Shown: piece after piece, positions 54,245-62,610 of the stretch | Layout of the letters: every line of letters begins with the position of its first letter | Position numbering within the stretch: the first letter of the stretch is position 1 | Assembly: GCA_959602045.1 (NCBI GenBank) | Contig: CAUGRT010000005.1 | Coordinates: forward strand, 43,640-107,639 | From: an uncultured Clostridia bacterium | GTDB taxonomy: Bacteria > Bacillota > Clostridia > UBA1381 | Direction of reading: 5' to 3' | DNA: 64,000 bases | Program-made: the position numbers and the translations under genes | The notes under the pieces: generated by a model | Told to the model about the DNA's origin: nothing | What the model saw: the letters and a program-made list of their open reading frames with translations, nothing else | The model's database searches: none

Positions 54245-54426
54245 GATCATTCTCCGTTCCGCCGCCAATTGCGGCTCCTTTTCCTCTTATTATATCAGAA
54301 AAAATCGGTTTCGTACAGATTTTTAAAAAATTTTAAAAAAATTTCAAAAAACATCTTGTAAAATTGCGGATTTATGATATAATAGATGGGTATAGTGTAT
54401 AGTTTACGATAAAGGAGGTTATTTTC

Positions 54427-54669
54427 GTGCAGAATGTATTGCTGGTAATTCACATTGTTGTAACGCTTTTGCTGATCTTTATTGTGCTTGTACAGGAAGG
54501 TAAGGATCCGGGAATGCGCGGCATTCAGGGCGCTTCGTCCGACATGGGCGATTCTTTCTTCAAGAGCAACGGCGGCACAACAAAAGAAGCGATGTACATC
54601 AAACTCACAACAACACTTGCTATTCTGTTCCTTGTAACGACAATGGCACTGGTTGTATTGTCCGCATAA
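54427..54669 (+). CDS. secG: Preprotein translocase subunit SecG
   Basis: An 80-residue protein with two membrane helices (about 4-22 and 58-78) and the conserved loop LVQEGKDPGMRGIQGASSDM. GTG start with AAAGGAGG 9-10 bases upstream. A TATAAT box at about 54378 with TTGTAA 16 bases further upstream is its likely promoter. Part of the SecYEG channel. Confidence 0.93.
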   Translation: MQNVLLVIHIVVTLLLIFIVLVQEGKDPGMRGIQGASSDMGDSFFKSNGGTTKEAMYIKLTTTLAILFLVTTMALVVLSA

Positions 54670-54753
54670 GAAGAATTTTTACAAACAGTATTGCCGGAAT
54701 GGTCAGCACTGCCCCGATGTCAAGATTTTTATATGAAAATATTAAAAAATGTC

Positions 54754-54783
54754 TTGACAATTATATGCAGTTTATTGTATAAT
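54754..54783 (+). promoter_or_regulatory. Promoter of rpsU
   Basis: TTGACA (54754-54759), 18 bases, TATAAT (54778-54783). The roughly 95-base leader contains a CAAGTC/GACTTG inverted repeat (about 54838-54861) next to the ribosome site that could mask it. Confidence 0.85.
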
Positions 54784-54879
54784 AGATATGTTGCATGGGC
54801 AGTATTTGGACCGGCTCCTGCAAGACTGAATTTCCATCAAGTCCATTTTTGAATTGACTTGCCGGAGGGAGGGATAAAA

Positions 54880-55053
54880 GTGTCTGAAGTAAGAGTAAAA
54901 GATAACGAATCCTTAGATAGTGCATTACGTAGATTTAAGCGCCAGTGTGCAAAATCGGGTGTTATGTCGGAGATCAGAAAGCGCGAGCATTACGAAAAGC
55001 CAAGCGTAAAGCGCAAGAAGAAGTCCGAAGCTGCAAGAAAGAGAAAGTATTAA
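54880..55053 (+). CDS. rpsU: 30S ribosomal protein S21
   Basis: A 57-residue basic protein: SEVRVKDNESLDSALRRFKR, then CAKSGVMSEIRKREHYEKPS and the Lys/Arg-rich tail KKKSEAARKRKY. GTG start at 54880 behind GGAGGGAGGGA; seven codons upstream in frame are non-coding leader. Ribosomal small-subunit protein, affects initiation. Confidence 0.95.
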   Translation: MSEVRVKDNESLDSALRRFKRQCAKSGVMSEIRKREHYEKPSVKRKKKSEAARKRKY

Positions 55054-55058
55054 TCTCT

Positions 55059-55201
55059 GTCCGGTACCCGGACATGCTTGTGGCAGACACCGTTCTATAA
55101 ATATTTGATGGAACTACAGGACATGAGATCGCGGTGTCAGCGCGGTTGTCCGCAAAGGGTATCGTAATAATGAAATTTCGGGAGAACGCATGCGTTCTCC
55201 C
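55059..55201 (+). other. Structured intergenic RNA segment between rpsU and tRNA-Thr
   Basis: Three hairpins in series: GTCCGG/CCGGAC (55059-55073), GCAGACACCG (55083-55092) with CGGTGTCAGC (55132-55141, one A-A mismatch), and a perfect 11-bp palindrome GGGAGAACGCA (55180-55190) with its complement (55191-55201), only 6 bases before the tRNA. None has a T-run, so they are not ordinary terminators. A processed leader or an independent RNA is possible. Confidence 0.5.
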
Positions 55202-55207
55202 TGCTAT

Positions 55208-55283
55208 GCTGGTATAGCTCAGTTGGTAGAGCAGCTCATTCGTAATGAGCAGGCCGCGGGTTCGAGTCCCATTACCAGCTCCA
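55208..55283 (+). tRNA. tRNA-Thr (anticodon CGT)
   Basis: A 76-base cloverleaf: acceptor GCTGGTA/TACCAGC, D arm GCTC..GAGC, anticodon stem GCTCA/TGAGC with loop TTCGTAA (anticodon CGT, Thr), T loop TTCGAGT, discriminator T and encoded CCA. The T stem GCGGG/CCCAT has one C-A mismatch and a terminal G-U. A terminator follows. Confidence 0.93.
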
Positions 55284-55287
55284 TAAA

Positions 55288-55320
55288 AAAACCGCCTTAG
55301 TTTAGGCGGTTTTTTTATTC
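55288..55320 (+). terminator. Terminator after tRNA-Thr
   Basis: AAACCGCCT pairs with AGGCGGTTT and continues into a T-run. Confidence 0.9.
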
Positions 55321-55379
55321 TCTTTTATCCACCGCATAATCTTATGTATAAAGTAATTCATGGATGCACTTGATATTTC

Positions 55380-55520
55380 TTGAAAAAAATTTGACTTTCT
55401 TCTATAATAAATAAAAAAGCATTTCTCCGAACTTCCGAAAATTACCGCTTGAAAAAATACATAAAAGGCTGTATTATTAGAACAGCGGTTGACATAATTC
55501 GATTATATTCACATTATGTA
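55380..55520 (+). promoter_or_regulatory. Tandem promoters of the SLH surface protein gene
   Basis: First: TTGAAA (55380-55385), 17 bases, TATAAT (55403-55408). Second, about 105 bases downstream: TTGACA near 55490, 17 bases, CATTAT. Two promoters and a long leader fit a highly expressed surface-layer gene. Confidence 0.65.
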
Positions 55521-55584
55521 AACCCAAGAGGCTTAATGTATAGAAGCAGAGTAAGCGCTCTGCGGATTAAAGGAGGATTTTTAT

Positions 55585-58134
55585 ATGAACTTAAAAAAGA
55601 TTCTTTGCGCGGTCCTTTCAACAGCGGCACTGACAGCAAGCATGAATGCATTTGCTGCGATTCCGTCCGATGTTGCGGGAACACGTTTTGAAGAACCGGT
55701 TCAGGTTCTGAACGCACTCCGAATCATGATCGGAGATGACAACGGAACGTTCCGTCTGGATGATACGATCATCCGAAGCGAGGTTGCGAAGATGGCAGTA
55801 CACGCTATGGGAATGGAAGCCATCGCAGAAAGCACGAAAGGCAACAACGACTTCCTGGATGTTCCGGCGGATCACTGGGCAAACGGCTATGTGCATGTTG
55901 CGTCCAGCATGGGCTTAGTTGTCGGCGATGGCGACGGAAACTTCCGTCCCAATGATAAAATCACTTATGCCGAAGCCATGACAATCTTTGTTCGGGCGAC
56001 AGGTTACGAGGAAGCGGCAAAATCCAAGGGTGGATTCCCGAACGGATATATGGTAACCGGTTCATCGGCAGGTCTTTCGGATAACGTTCAGTCCGGTATG
56101 AATGAGCATATCTCGCGCGGAAACGTCGCATTTCTGACACAAAATGCACTTCAGGCAAAGATGATGGAGCAGACAGGCTACGGCTCCAATGTAAAATACG
56201 AAGTGACAGACAAGACGCTTTTGGAAGAAAAGCTCAAGGTAACAAAGCTTGAGGGTCAAATCAAGGCAGTTGAGGGCGCGTCCATCGACGGCTCGGCAGC
56301 ACTTGCAAAAAACCAGATTAAAATTGACGATACCGTCTATCAGGCTTCCGAAAACTTCTCAAATCTTCTGGGATATAACGTAATTTTCTACGTAAAAGAG
56401 AACGCATCCAAGAGCGATGAGGTCATCCTGGCGATTGAGAAAAAGGGACAAAACGCTTCTGTTGAAATTTCATCCGATTTATTTAACAAAGTGACAACAA
56501 GAAACTCCAATACAGCAATCGAGTATTTCAAGAGTGAAAGCTCTTCCACAAAGTACACGGCTGAGATTGAGAATGACGCAGTGATGATTTATAACGGCAA
56601 AAAGGTAGACTTTAATGCCGATTTGCTGAACCTTTCCGATAAGGAAGGCTCCATCGTACTGCTCGACACAAAGAAAAACGCAAAATACAATATTGTATTT
56701 GTTAATGAGTACAAGAACTATGTTGTGGATCAAGTAACCTCCGCAAACAAGATTACCGATAAATACGGAAACGGCACATTAAAATTAGACGATGCCGTAA
56801 GCTACTCACTGAAAAAAGGCTTTGATGAGATTAGCTTGAAAGATTTAAAGGAATACGATGTTCTTTCGGTCTATGAGAGCGCAGATAAGTCCCTGTATTC
56901 CGTAACCGTAACCTCCAATTCCGTTACCGGCAAGATTACGGCAAAGGACGATAAGGGCGTTTATATCAATAATGAGCATTACAAGATTGCAAAAAACTAT
57001 CACGATGTTCTGGATATAAATTTAGAGGGAACGTTCTATCTGGACGCAGCAGGCAAAATTGCAGCGGTTGATACAACCTCCAACCTCAGCTCCAACTATG
57101 CGTACCTGCTCAATGCCTACACCGATAACGGCACAGAGGTTTCTTCCTTTAAGCTATATACCAAAAACGGCGAGGAAAAGGTACTCTCCGCAAACGAGAA
57201 AATCCGTTTCAATGACACAACCGTAACTTCAAAATCAGTTGTAACTGCGCTCAACAGCGGCGGTTCAACCAAAAAGCAGCTGATTACCTTTACGGAAAAC
57301 GCTGACGGAAAAATTACCGGCATCAAAACTGCCGAGGATAGCTCCGCGTCCGGAAAGATTAATAAGGACGTATTTACCTTGAACTACAAGCTGTCCGACG
57401 CCGTATATGACGCCGATCTGTCCAAGCTGTCCAATGTCCGCATTGACGACCAGACGCTTATATTCAGCATCCCTGAGGGTTCCACCGATTATGAAATCGT
57501 AAAGAAATCCACGTTCGAGGATAAGCAGAAGTATAATGCACAGGTTTATGATATGACTGAAAGCTATACCGCAAGAGTCGTTGTTCTGACGAATGCCGCA
57601 TTAAAGGCAAATGCAGACAGCTCACTGGCAGTTGTAAAGCAGATTTCAACAGCGATGAATTCAGAAGATGAACAGACAAAGCTCTTAACCGCTTTGGTAG
57701 ACGGTGAGGAAAAGAAGATCTTTGCCGAGGATGATACGGTTCTTGTGAAGAACGGTAAAGCATTGGAAACAGGCGATATTATTCAGTATAAGACCAACTC
57801 CAAGGGCGAGATCGTCAGCGTGAGAGTTCTGTTAGACATCTCCGCAAAAGACACAGAGGGCGTTACAGAGCCGGTAGAAAACCTGAAAACAGTATACGGT
57901 AAGGTTACGAAGAAATTCTCCAACTCCGTAAATGTAACCGTCAACGGCGCATCCGAAACAAACTATGTGCTTTCGAATAACGTCAAGGTTTACTCCGTAG
58001 ACAGCACGCTTTCCAAGAATAACGTAGAACTGTCCTCCATCGGCGACATCCAGAGCTTCGACGCAGAAGAAGGCAACAGAATCCTGCTGAAGCTTTATAA
58101 GGGTGCGGTGACAGAAGCAGTTATCGTTAAATAA
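55585..58134 (+). CDS. S-layer homology (SLH) domain surface protein
   Basis: An 849-residue exported protein: signal peptide MNLKKILCAVLSTAALTASM plus NAFA, then SLH repeats at about 27-205 (ALRIMIGDDNGTFRLDDTII; FLDVPADHWANGYVHVASSM; GLVVGDGDGNFRPNDKITYA). SLH domains bind pyruvylated secondary wall polysaccharide. The remaining 640 residues are Lys/Asp/Ser/Thr-rich beta domains without a recognised enzyme motif; segments such as GKITAKDDKGVYINNEHYKI recur in pattern. AAAGGAGG precedes the ATG. Probably a major S-layer or cell-envelope structural protein. Confidence 0.88.
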   Translation: MNLKKILCAVLSTAALTASMNAFAAIPSDVAGTRFEEPVQVLNALRIMIGDDNGTFRLDDTIIRSEVAKMAVHAMGMEAIAESTKGNNDFLDVPADHWANGYVHVASSMGLVVGDGDGNFRPNDKITYAEAMTIFVRATGYEEAAKSKGGFPNGYMVTGSSAGLSDNVQSGMNEHISRGNVAFLTQNALQAKMMEQTGYGSNVKYEVTDKTLLEEKLKVTKLEGQIKAVEGASIDGSAALAKNQIKIDDTVYQASENFSNLLGYNVIFYVKENASKSDEVILAIEKKGQNASVEISSDLFNKVTTRNSNTAIEYFKSESSSTKYTAEIENDAVMIYNGKKVDFNADLLNLSDKEGSIVLLDTKKNAKYNIVFVNEYKNYVVDQVTSANKITDKYGNGTLKLDDAVSYSLKKGFDEISLKDLKEYDVLSVYESADKSLYSVTVTSNSVTGKITAKDDKGVYINNEHYKIAKNYHDVLDINLEGTFYLDAAGKIAAVDTTSNLSSNYAYLLNAYTDNGTEVSSFKLYTKNGEEKVLSANEKIRFNDTTVTSKSVVTALNSGGSTKKQLITFTENADGKITGIKTAEDSSASGKINKDVFTLNYKLSDAVYDADLSKLSNVRIDDQTLIFSIPEGSTDYEIVKKSTFEDKQKYNAQVYDMTESYTARVVVLTNAALKANADSSLAVVKQISTAMNSEDEQTKLLTALVDGEEKKIFAEDDTVLVKNGKALETGDIIQYKTNSKGEIVSVRVLLDISAKDTEGVTEPVENLKTVYGKVTKKFSNSVNVTVNGASETNYVLSNNVKVYSVDSTLSKNNVELSSIGDIQSFDAEEGNRILLKLYKGAVTEAVIVK

Positions 58135-58177
58135 ACTAAACTCTCCTCTTTTCCCTATCCTTGCGGGAAACCATACA

Positions 58178-58281
58178 AAAAAGGCTGCAAAAACAAATAC
58201 GCTCGGTCGGGTAAATATCCATTAATCCCTCCCCTATATCATCATGTCCATGCCGAGCCGAATCGTTTTTGCAGCCTTTTT
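58178..58281 (+). terminator. Very long-stem terminator after the SLH gene
   Basis: AAAAAGGCTGCAAAAAC (58178-58194) pairs over 17 bases with its complement (58265-58281); inside, GCTCGG pairs with CCGAGC, enclosing a 45-base loop. The structure is much larger than the window's other terminators. The rest of the 364-base gap to aroC holds the aroC promoter. Confidence 0.8.
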
Positions 58282-58415
58282 CATTTTTTATCAAATCTTT
58301 AGTTTTATTTCAGTTTTTTATAATCTGCAACACACTATAAACGGCATAGGTATGCGGTTTATCCCTCTCTCATGCAAATCCCCCGGTCTGAATCGGCACT
58401 TTTTTGATAAAATAC

Positions 58416-58444
58416 TTGAAAAAACACCGGAAAAGTGATAAAAT
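58416..58444 (+). promoter_or_regulatory. Promoter of aroC
   Basis: TTGAAA (58416-58421), 17 bases, TAAAAT (58439-58444). Confidence 0.7.
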
Positions 58445-58498
58445 AAGAGATACTATGGATATTTATACACTTGAAACAATCGAAAGGAATTATCGCTC

Positions 58499-59644
58499 AT
58501 GCTCAGATATTTTACAGCCGGCGAAACGCACGGGAAATGTCTTACTGTTATTATAGAAGGAATGCCCTCCGGAGTTCGGATTGATCTCGCAAAAATCAAT
58601 GCCGCACTTGCGGCTCGTCAGCAGGGTCATGGCCGCGGCGGACGAATGTTAATTGAAAAGGATACGGCAGAAATCCTATCCGGTGTTCGCGGCGGATATA
58701 CGCTTGGCAGTCCGATCGCTCTGAAAATCGAAAATAAGGACTGGCAAAACTGGTCGGAGATTATGGGCACTGAAGAATCCAACGGAGCAAAAGCCGTAAA
58801 GTGTCCGCGCCCCGGTCATGCGGATTTGACCGGCGGCATGAAATACGATCATCATGATTTAAGGAACGTTCTGGAACGCGCAAGCGCCAGAGAAACCGCG
58901 GCAAGAGTCGCGGCAGGCGCTCTTGTCAGCCAGGCGTTAACGCCTTTCGGGATTGAATTTTGCCGCAGAGTTGTTCGTATCGGCGAAATCGAAGATCGTG
59001 TACAGCAGCTTGACGCTGCCTTTTATGAGCGGGTTCTCGCCTCACCGGTCGGTTTCGGGGATGCGGAACGTGCGCAGCAAGCGATGGATTATATTGACGA
59101 AATCAAAAAAAGCGGCGAAAGTGTCGGCGGAGTTGTGGAAATCCGCGTGCTGAATCTGCCGCCCGGATTGGGGAGTTATGTACAATACGACCGCAAGCTT
59201 GACGCCAATCTCGCCTTTGCGGTGATGAGTGTGCAGGCAATCAAGGGCGTGGAATTTGGTATGGGATTCAATACCGCCACGACCTGCGGCTCTAAGGTTC
59301 ATGACCCGATTGTGTTTGAGAACGGTTATCATCGAATCTCCAATAACGCCGGCGGAATCGAGGGCGGCATGTCCAACGGTGAACCGATTGTGCTTCGTGC
59401 AGCCATGAAGCCAATTCCCACACTGTATAACCCCTTAGATACCGTAAATATTGACGATAAATCCCCGGTGAAAGCGTCGGTAGAACGCAGTGACGCTTGT
59501 GCGGTTCCGGCATGCTCAGTTGTGGTGGAATCCGCTGTCGCATTCGAAATTACCAAGGCGTTTCTGGACAAGTTCAGCGGCGACTGCATGGCAGATGTTT
59601 CCGCATACTATGACGCTTATATGAACAGAATCCGAAACTTTTAA
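58499..59644 (+). CDS. aroC: Chorismate synthase
   Basis: A 381-residue FMN-dependent enzyme, the last step of the shikimate pathway. Signatures: FTAGETHGKCLTVIIEGMPS, RQQGHGRGGRMLIEKDTAEI, PRPGHADLTGGMKYDHHDLR with NVLERASARETAARVAAGAL, and NNAGGIEGGMSNGEPIVLRA. Full length. AAAGGAATT precedes the ATG. Confidence 0.96.
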   Translation: MLRYFTAGETHGKCLTVIIEGMPSGVRIDLAKINAALAARQQGHGRGGRMLIEKDTAEILSGVRGGYTLGSPIALKIENKDWQNWSEIMGTEESNGAKAVKCPRPGHADLTGGMKYDHHDLRNVLERASARETAARVAAGALVSQALTPFGIEFCRRVVRIGEIEDRVQQLDAAFYERVLASPVGFGDAERAQQAMDYIDEIKKSGESVGGVVEIRVLNLPPGLGSYVQYDRKLDANLAFAVMSVQAIKGVEFGMGFNTATTCGSKVHDPIVFENGYHRISNNAGGIEGGMSNGEPIVLRAAMKPIPTLYNPLDTVNIDDKSPVKASVERSDACAVPACSVVVESAVAFEITKAFLDKFSGDCMADVSAYYDAYMNRIRNF

Positions 59645-59675
59645 TTAAATGAACTTTTGAAAAGGCGGTGACGGC

Positions 59676-60230
59676 TTGTTGGAGGATAAAAACTTAATAA
59701 AAAAATGCAAACGCGGCGACCGCGATGCCTTTAATGAGCTGGTAACACGCTATCAGGATTCGGTCGTGAACTTTGCATACAGCATGCTTTCCAATCGCGA
59801 GGATGCCTATGACGCGGCGCAGGAAATCTTCATTAAGGTTTATAAAAACATCAACACCTTTGAAGAAAAGTCTTCGTTCATCACCTGGCTCTTTCGCATC
59901 TGCTCCAATGTATGCAAGGACTTTCTCCGAAAGCGGCAGGTGCGCGCCAATACTTTCAGCATTGATTCCAATGATTACGATGAAAACGGAATCGACATTG
60001 AGGACGCGCGCTATACGCCAGAAAACGCACTGGAGCAATCCGAGGCACAGCAGCATGTGCGCAAAGCCATCAGCCGGCTGAAACCGGAATATCGGGAGGT
60101 CATCACCTACTGCGATATTCAGCAGCGAAGCTATGAGGAAACCGCCAAAATCCTGCAATGCCCCGTAGGAACGGTCAAATCGCGTTTAAATCGCGCACGA
60201 ATGGCGCTGAAACAGCAGCTGACAGAATAA
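59676..60230 (+). CDS. ECF-type RNA polymerase sigma factor
   Basis: A 184-residue group IV sigma factor: region 2 at about 10-75 (AFNELVTRYQDSVVNFAYSM; DAYDAAQEIFIKVYKNINTF; SSFITWLFRICSNVCKDFLR), and region 4 at about 125-180 (LKPEYREVITYCDIQQRSYE; VGTVKSRLNRARMALKQQL). TTG start with AAGGCGGTG upstream. It precedes its probable anti-sigma factor by 101 bases; resembles SigW/SigM-type envelope stress factors. Confidence 0.92.
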   Translation: MLEDKNLIKKCKRGDRDAFNELVTRYQDSVVNFAYSMLSNREDAYDAAQEIFIKVYKNINTFEEKSSFITWLFRICSNVCKDFLRKRQVRANTFSIDSNDYDENGIDIEDARYTPENALEQSEAQQHVRKAISRLKPEYREVITYCDIQQRSYEETAKILQCPVGTVKSRLNRARMALKQQLTE

Positions 60231-60254
60231 ATCCGAACTTTTTTCAGAAAAAGT

Positions 60255-60280
60255 GGAACAAAAACTATACTTAAAACGTC
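60255..60280 (+). promoter_or_regulatory. ECF-type promoter ahead of the anti-sigma gene
   Basis: GGAAC (60255-60259), 17 bases, CGTC (60277-60280). This is the -35 AAC / -10 CGTC pattern recognised by SigM/SigW-like factors, so the adjacent sigma factor may drive its own antagonist. Confidence 0.55.
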
Positions 60281-60331
60281 TAATACTATGCAATTAAGAA
60301 AGATAAAAATAACGAGAGGAGGGAATAACTC

Positions 60332-61393
60332 ATGGATTGCGCAAAGTTTAATCAATTGCTCGCGGACTATACCCATTTGTCTGCCGAAGAACACGCAGCA
60401 CTTGCAGAGCACGCAGAAACCTGCGATGAATGTGCAAAAGAGTTAGAAGGCTATCGGGCAATGCTGGATGCCGTAAGTTCTCTCCCGAAACTCAAAGCGC
60501 CGGATGATTTCCTTGCAAAATTGAATGAACGAATCGACAAGGAAGAAACCAAGGTTGTGAAAAATACAAGCGTATGGCTATATCTCAGACAATACGGATA
60601 CCGCTATAGCGCGATCGCATCCTGTCTGGCATTGATCGCTATTATCGGAACAAATGCGAACGTCCTGAATCAGCAAATCCGCGGTACCAATTCGGATTTA
60701 CCCGGCGGTATTTCGCTTGAGGACGCATACACACCGCGCGAAATGCCTTTTGTATCAATGCCAAGCGGCACAGCCGCTCCGACAGGCTCACCGGCTCCCA
60801 GCGGAATGCCAATGACATCTGTTGCACCAACCGCCCGAACGCCTGCGGCAAGATCCGCAACGCAAAAGCCTTTGGCAACAGCGATTCCGTCCCATGCACA
60901 AAAAAAGGCAACCACTCCCACGCTGAGTCCGAAAATCACAGAAAAACCGGCAGAGCATACGCAAGCACCGGAGGAGAACCAAACCGAAGCTCCAGCTGCG
61001 GAAAACACGGCGGCTCCGGAGATAACCGCTGCACCGGCATCCCAACCACCGACAACCTCGGAAACGGATGCGCCGATCGCAGTGAATAATCTTTTAGACC
61101 CTAACGCATATACACTTCCGGAAAATTCGGATTCTAAATCTGTAAATGTCGGATCGTCCGACTATTCACGTTCAGCGGATGCATCGAACTCTATTGAGGT
61201 TTCATCTGCTAATGCCGAAAGAGCAAAAGAAATTATCAATGAATATTCAATTGGCAATAACGGAGATTATTACAGTGTAAGTACCGACAAGATGGAGGAA
61301 TTTCTCCAAGCAATGAGCAATGCCGGAATCGAGTTTGACGAAAACTGCGTTATGGATTCCGATACGGTAACTTTTAAGCTGATTATATCATAA
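60332..61393 (+). CDS. Membrane anti-sigma factor with zinc-binding domain
   Basis: A 353-residue single-pass protein. The N-terminal cytoplasmic ZAS motif is H27-x3-C31-x2-C34 (HAETCDEC), which binds the sigma factor. One membrane helix lies at about 91-107. An extracellular Pro/Ala/Thr-rich stalk follows (about 140-250), then a C-terminal globular domain (about 285-353; SSANAERAKEIINEYSIGN). Release by proteolysis or signal sensing in the C-terminal domain is expected. GAGGAGGG precedes the ATG. Confidence 0.88.
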   Translation: MDCAKFNQLLADYTHLSAEEHAALAEHAETCDECAKELEGYRAMLDAVSSLPKLKAPDDFLAKLNERIDKEETKVVKNTSVWLYLRQYGYRYSAIASCLALIAIIGTNANVLNQQIRGTNSDLPGGISLEDAYTPREMPFVSMPSGTAAPTGSPAPSGMPMTSVAPTARTPAARSATQKPLATAIPSHAQKKATTPTLSPKITEKPAEHTQAPEENQTEAPAAENTAAPEITAAPASQPPTTSETDAPIAVNNLLDPNAYTLPENSDSKSVNVGSSDYSRSADASNSIEVSSANAERAKEIINEYSIGNNGDYYSVSTDKMEEFLQAMSNAGIEFDENCVMDSDTVTFKLIIS

Positions 61394-61430
61394 ACCCCGG
61401 CAACGGATTGATAAAAGGGAAGAATTAAAG

Positions 61431-61472
61431 AAAGAGAACGACAGCTCATTTTCGCTGTGCGTTCTCTTTTTT
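61431..61472 (+). terminator. Terminator of the sigma/anti-sigma operon
   Basis: AAGAGAACGACAGC pairs with GCTGTGCGTTCTCTT (one bulge), followed by T6. Confidence 0.85.
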
Positions 61473-61489
61473 ATAGGTATTAACCCCCA

Positions 61490-62428
61490 TCAGAGCAATT
61501 CCCGAAGATACGTCTGAAGGGTTTCGGCGCTGCTTTGCAAGCCTTTGATTTCCGACTCCCCAAACGGGACCTCCAAAATATATTCAACGCCATATCCCGA
61601 AAGCTTTGTCGGGACGGACAACGCGACATCCTTTAAACCGTATTCCCCCTCCAAAATACTGGAAACCGTTAAAATGGAATTTTCCTCGCCGGCAATACAA
61701 GCGCAGATTCGGCTCACCGCCAAGCCAATCGCATAATATGTCGCACCCTTTTTCTCGATAATTTCATATGCCGCACGTTTCACTTGATTATACATCCGCT
61801 CCAAATCCGCCGTTGTACACTTTCCGGTTCGCCGCGCATATTCGGGCATACTCATACCGGCGATATTGCTGATACTCCAAGCTGCAACCTCGCTGTCGCC
61901 ATGCTCTCCGATAATATAGGTGTGACAATTTCTCGGATCCACATCCGTATGCCGAGAAATCATATATTTTAACCGCGAAGTATCCAGCACCGTCCCCGAA
62001 CCCAACACTTGATTTTTCGGTAATCCGGAAACACAATAGGTAATATAGGTGAGAACATCCACAGGATTTGTCACCGTCAGCAGAATGATATCCGGCGGCG
62101 CATAACGCATCACCTGCCCCACGATATCCTTGATAATGGACGCATTTTTTTTGAGCAAATCCAGTCGCGTTTCTCCCGGTTTCTGATTTGCGCCCGCCGT
62201 AATCACCACAATATCGGCATTCGAACATTCGCTGTAATCACCGCTATAAACATTGACCGGCTTAACAAACGAAACGCCATGCGCCATATCCATCGCATCG
62301 CCCTCCGCCTTATCCCGATTAATATCCAACAGCACAATATCATTAAACAATCCGCCGCACATAATCGTATACGCAATTGTAGACCCGACAAACCCGGCGC
62401 CGACAATGACCACTTTTCCTCTAAACAT
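61490..62428 (-). CDS. ldh: L-lactate dehydrogenase
   Basis: A 312-residue NAD-dependent enzyme reducing pyruvate to L-lactate. Rossmann motif VVIVGAGFVGSTIAYTIM, adenine-ribose acid VLLDINRDKAEG, substrate loop AGANQKPGETRLDLLKKNA (with Gln and Arg typical of LDH rather than MDH), and proton-relay His176 in IIGEHGDSE. Start at 62428 with AAAGGAGTC 4-10 bases upstream. A cre-like sequence lies upstream at 62488-62501. Confidence 0.94.
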   Translation of the reverse strand: MFRGKVVIVGAGFVGSTIAYTIMCGGLFNDIVLLDINRDKAEGDAMDMAHGVSFVKPVNVYSGDYSECSNADIVVITAGANQKPGETRLDLLKKNASIIKDIVGQVMRYAPPDIILLTVTNPVDVLTYITYCVSGLPKNQVLGSGTVLDTSRLKYMISRHTDVDPRNCHTYIIGEHGDSEVAAWSISNIAGMSMPEYARRTGKCTTADLERMYNQVKRAAYEIIEKKGATYYAIGLAVSRICACIAGEENSILTVSSILEGEYGLKDVALSVPTKLSGYGVEYILEVPFGESEIKGLQSSAETLQTYLRELL

Positions 62429-62487
62429 GTTGACTCCTTTCACAAAACCCAGCCCGAAACCTAAAACTCTACGGACTTTTCTTCCCT

Positions 62488-62501
62488 CAAAAGCGTTTAC
62501 A
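62488..62501 (-). promoter_or_regulatory. Candidate catabolite-responsive element upstream of ldh
   Basis: TGTAAACGCTTTTG on the minus strand matches the cre consensus (TGWAARCGYTWNCW) at 12 of 14 positions, with the final CA-like pair missing. It lies 60-73 bases before the ldh start. Confidence 0.4.
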
Positions 62502-62561
62502 ACGCCAATTCATACTTTGTCTTTATTTTCTGACATTCTTTTGATTTTTATGCAAATAAAA

Positions 62562-62590
62562 AACAATCGGACAAACATCATCCGATTGTT
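62562..62590 (-). terminator. Terminator of the histidine kinase gene
   Basis: On the minus strand AACAATCGGA pairs with TCCGATTGTT and is followed by TTTTATTT. Confidence 0.85.
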
Positions 62591-62610
62591 CTTCAAAGTA
62601 CAAACACATC

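Noticed and set aside
55449..55691. An 80-codon frame overlapping the SLH gene start
   Set aside because: It lies over the second promoter and ribosome site of the SLH gene, in a different frame, with no ribosome site of its own.
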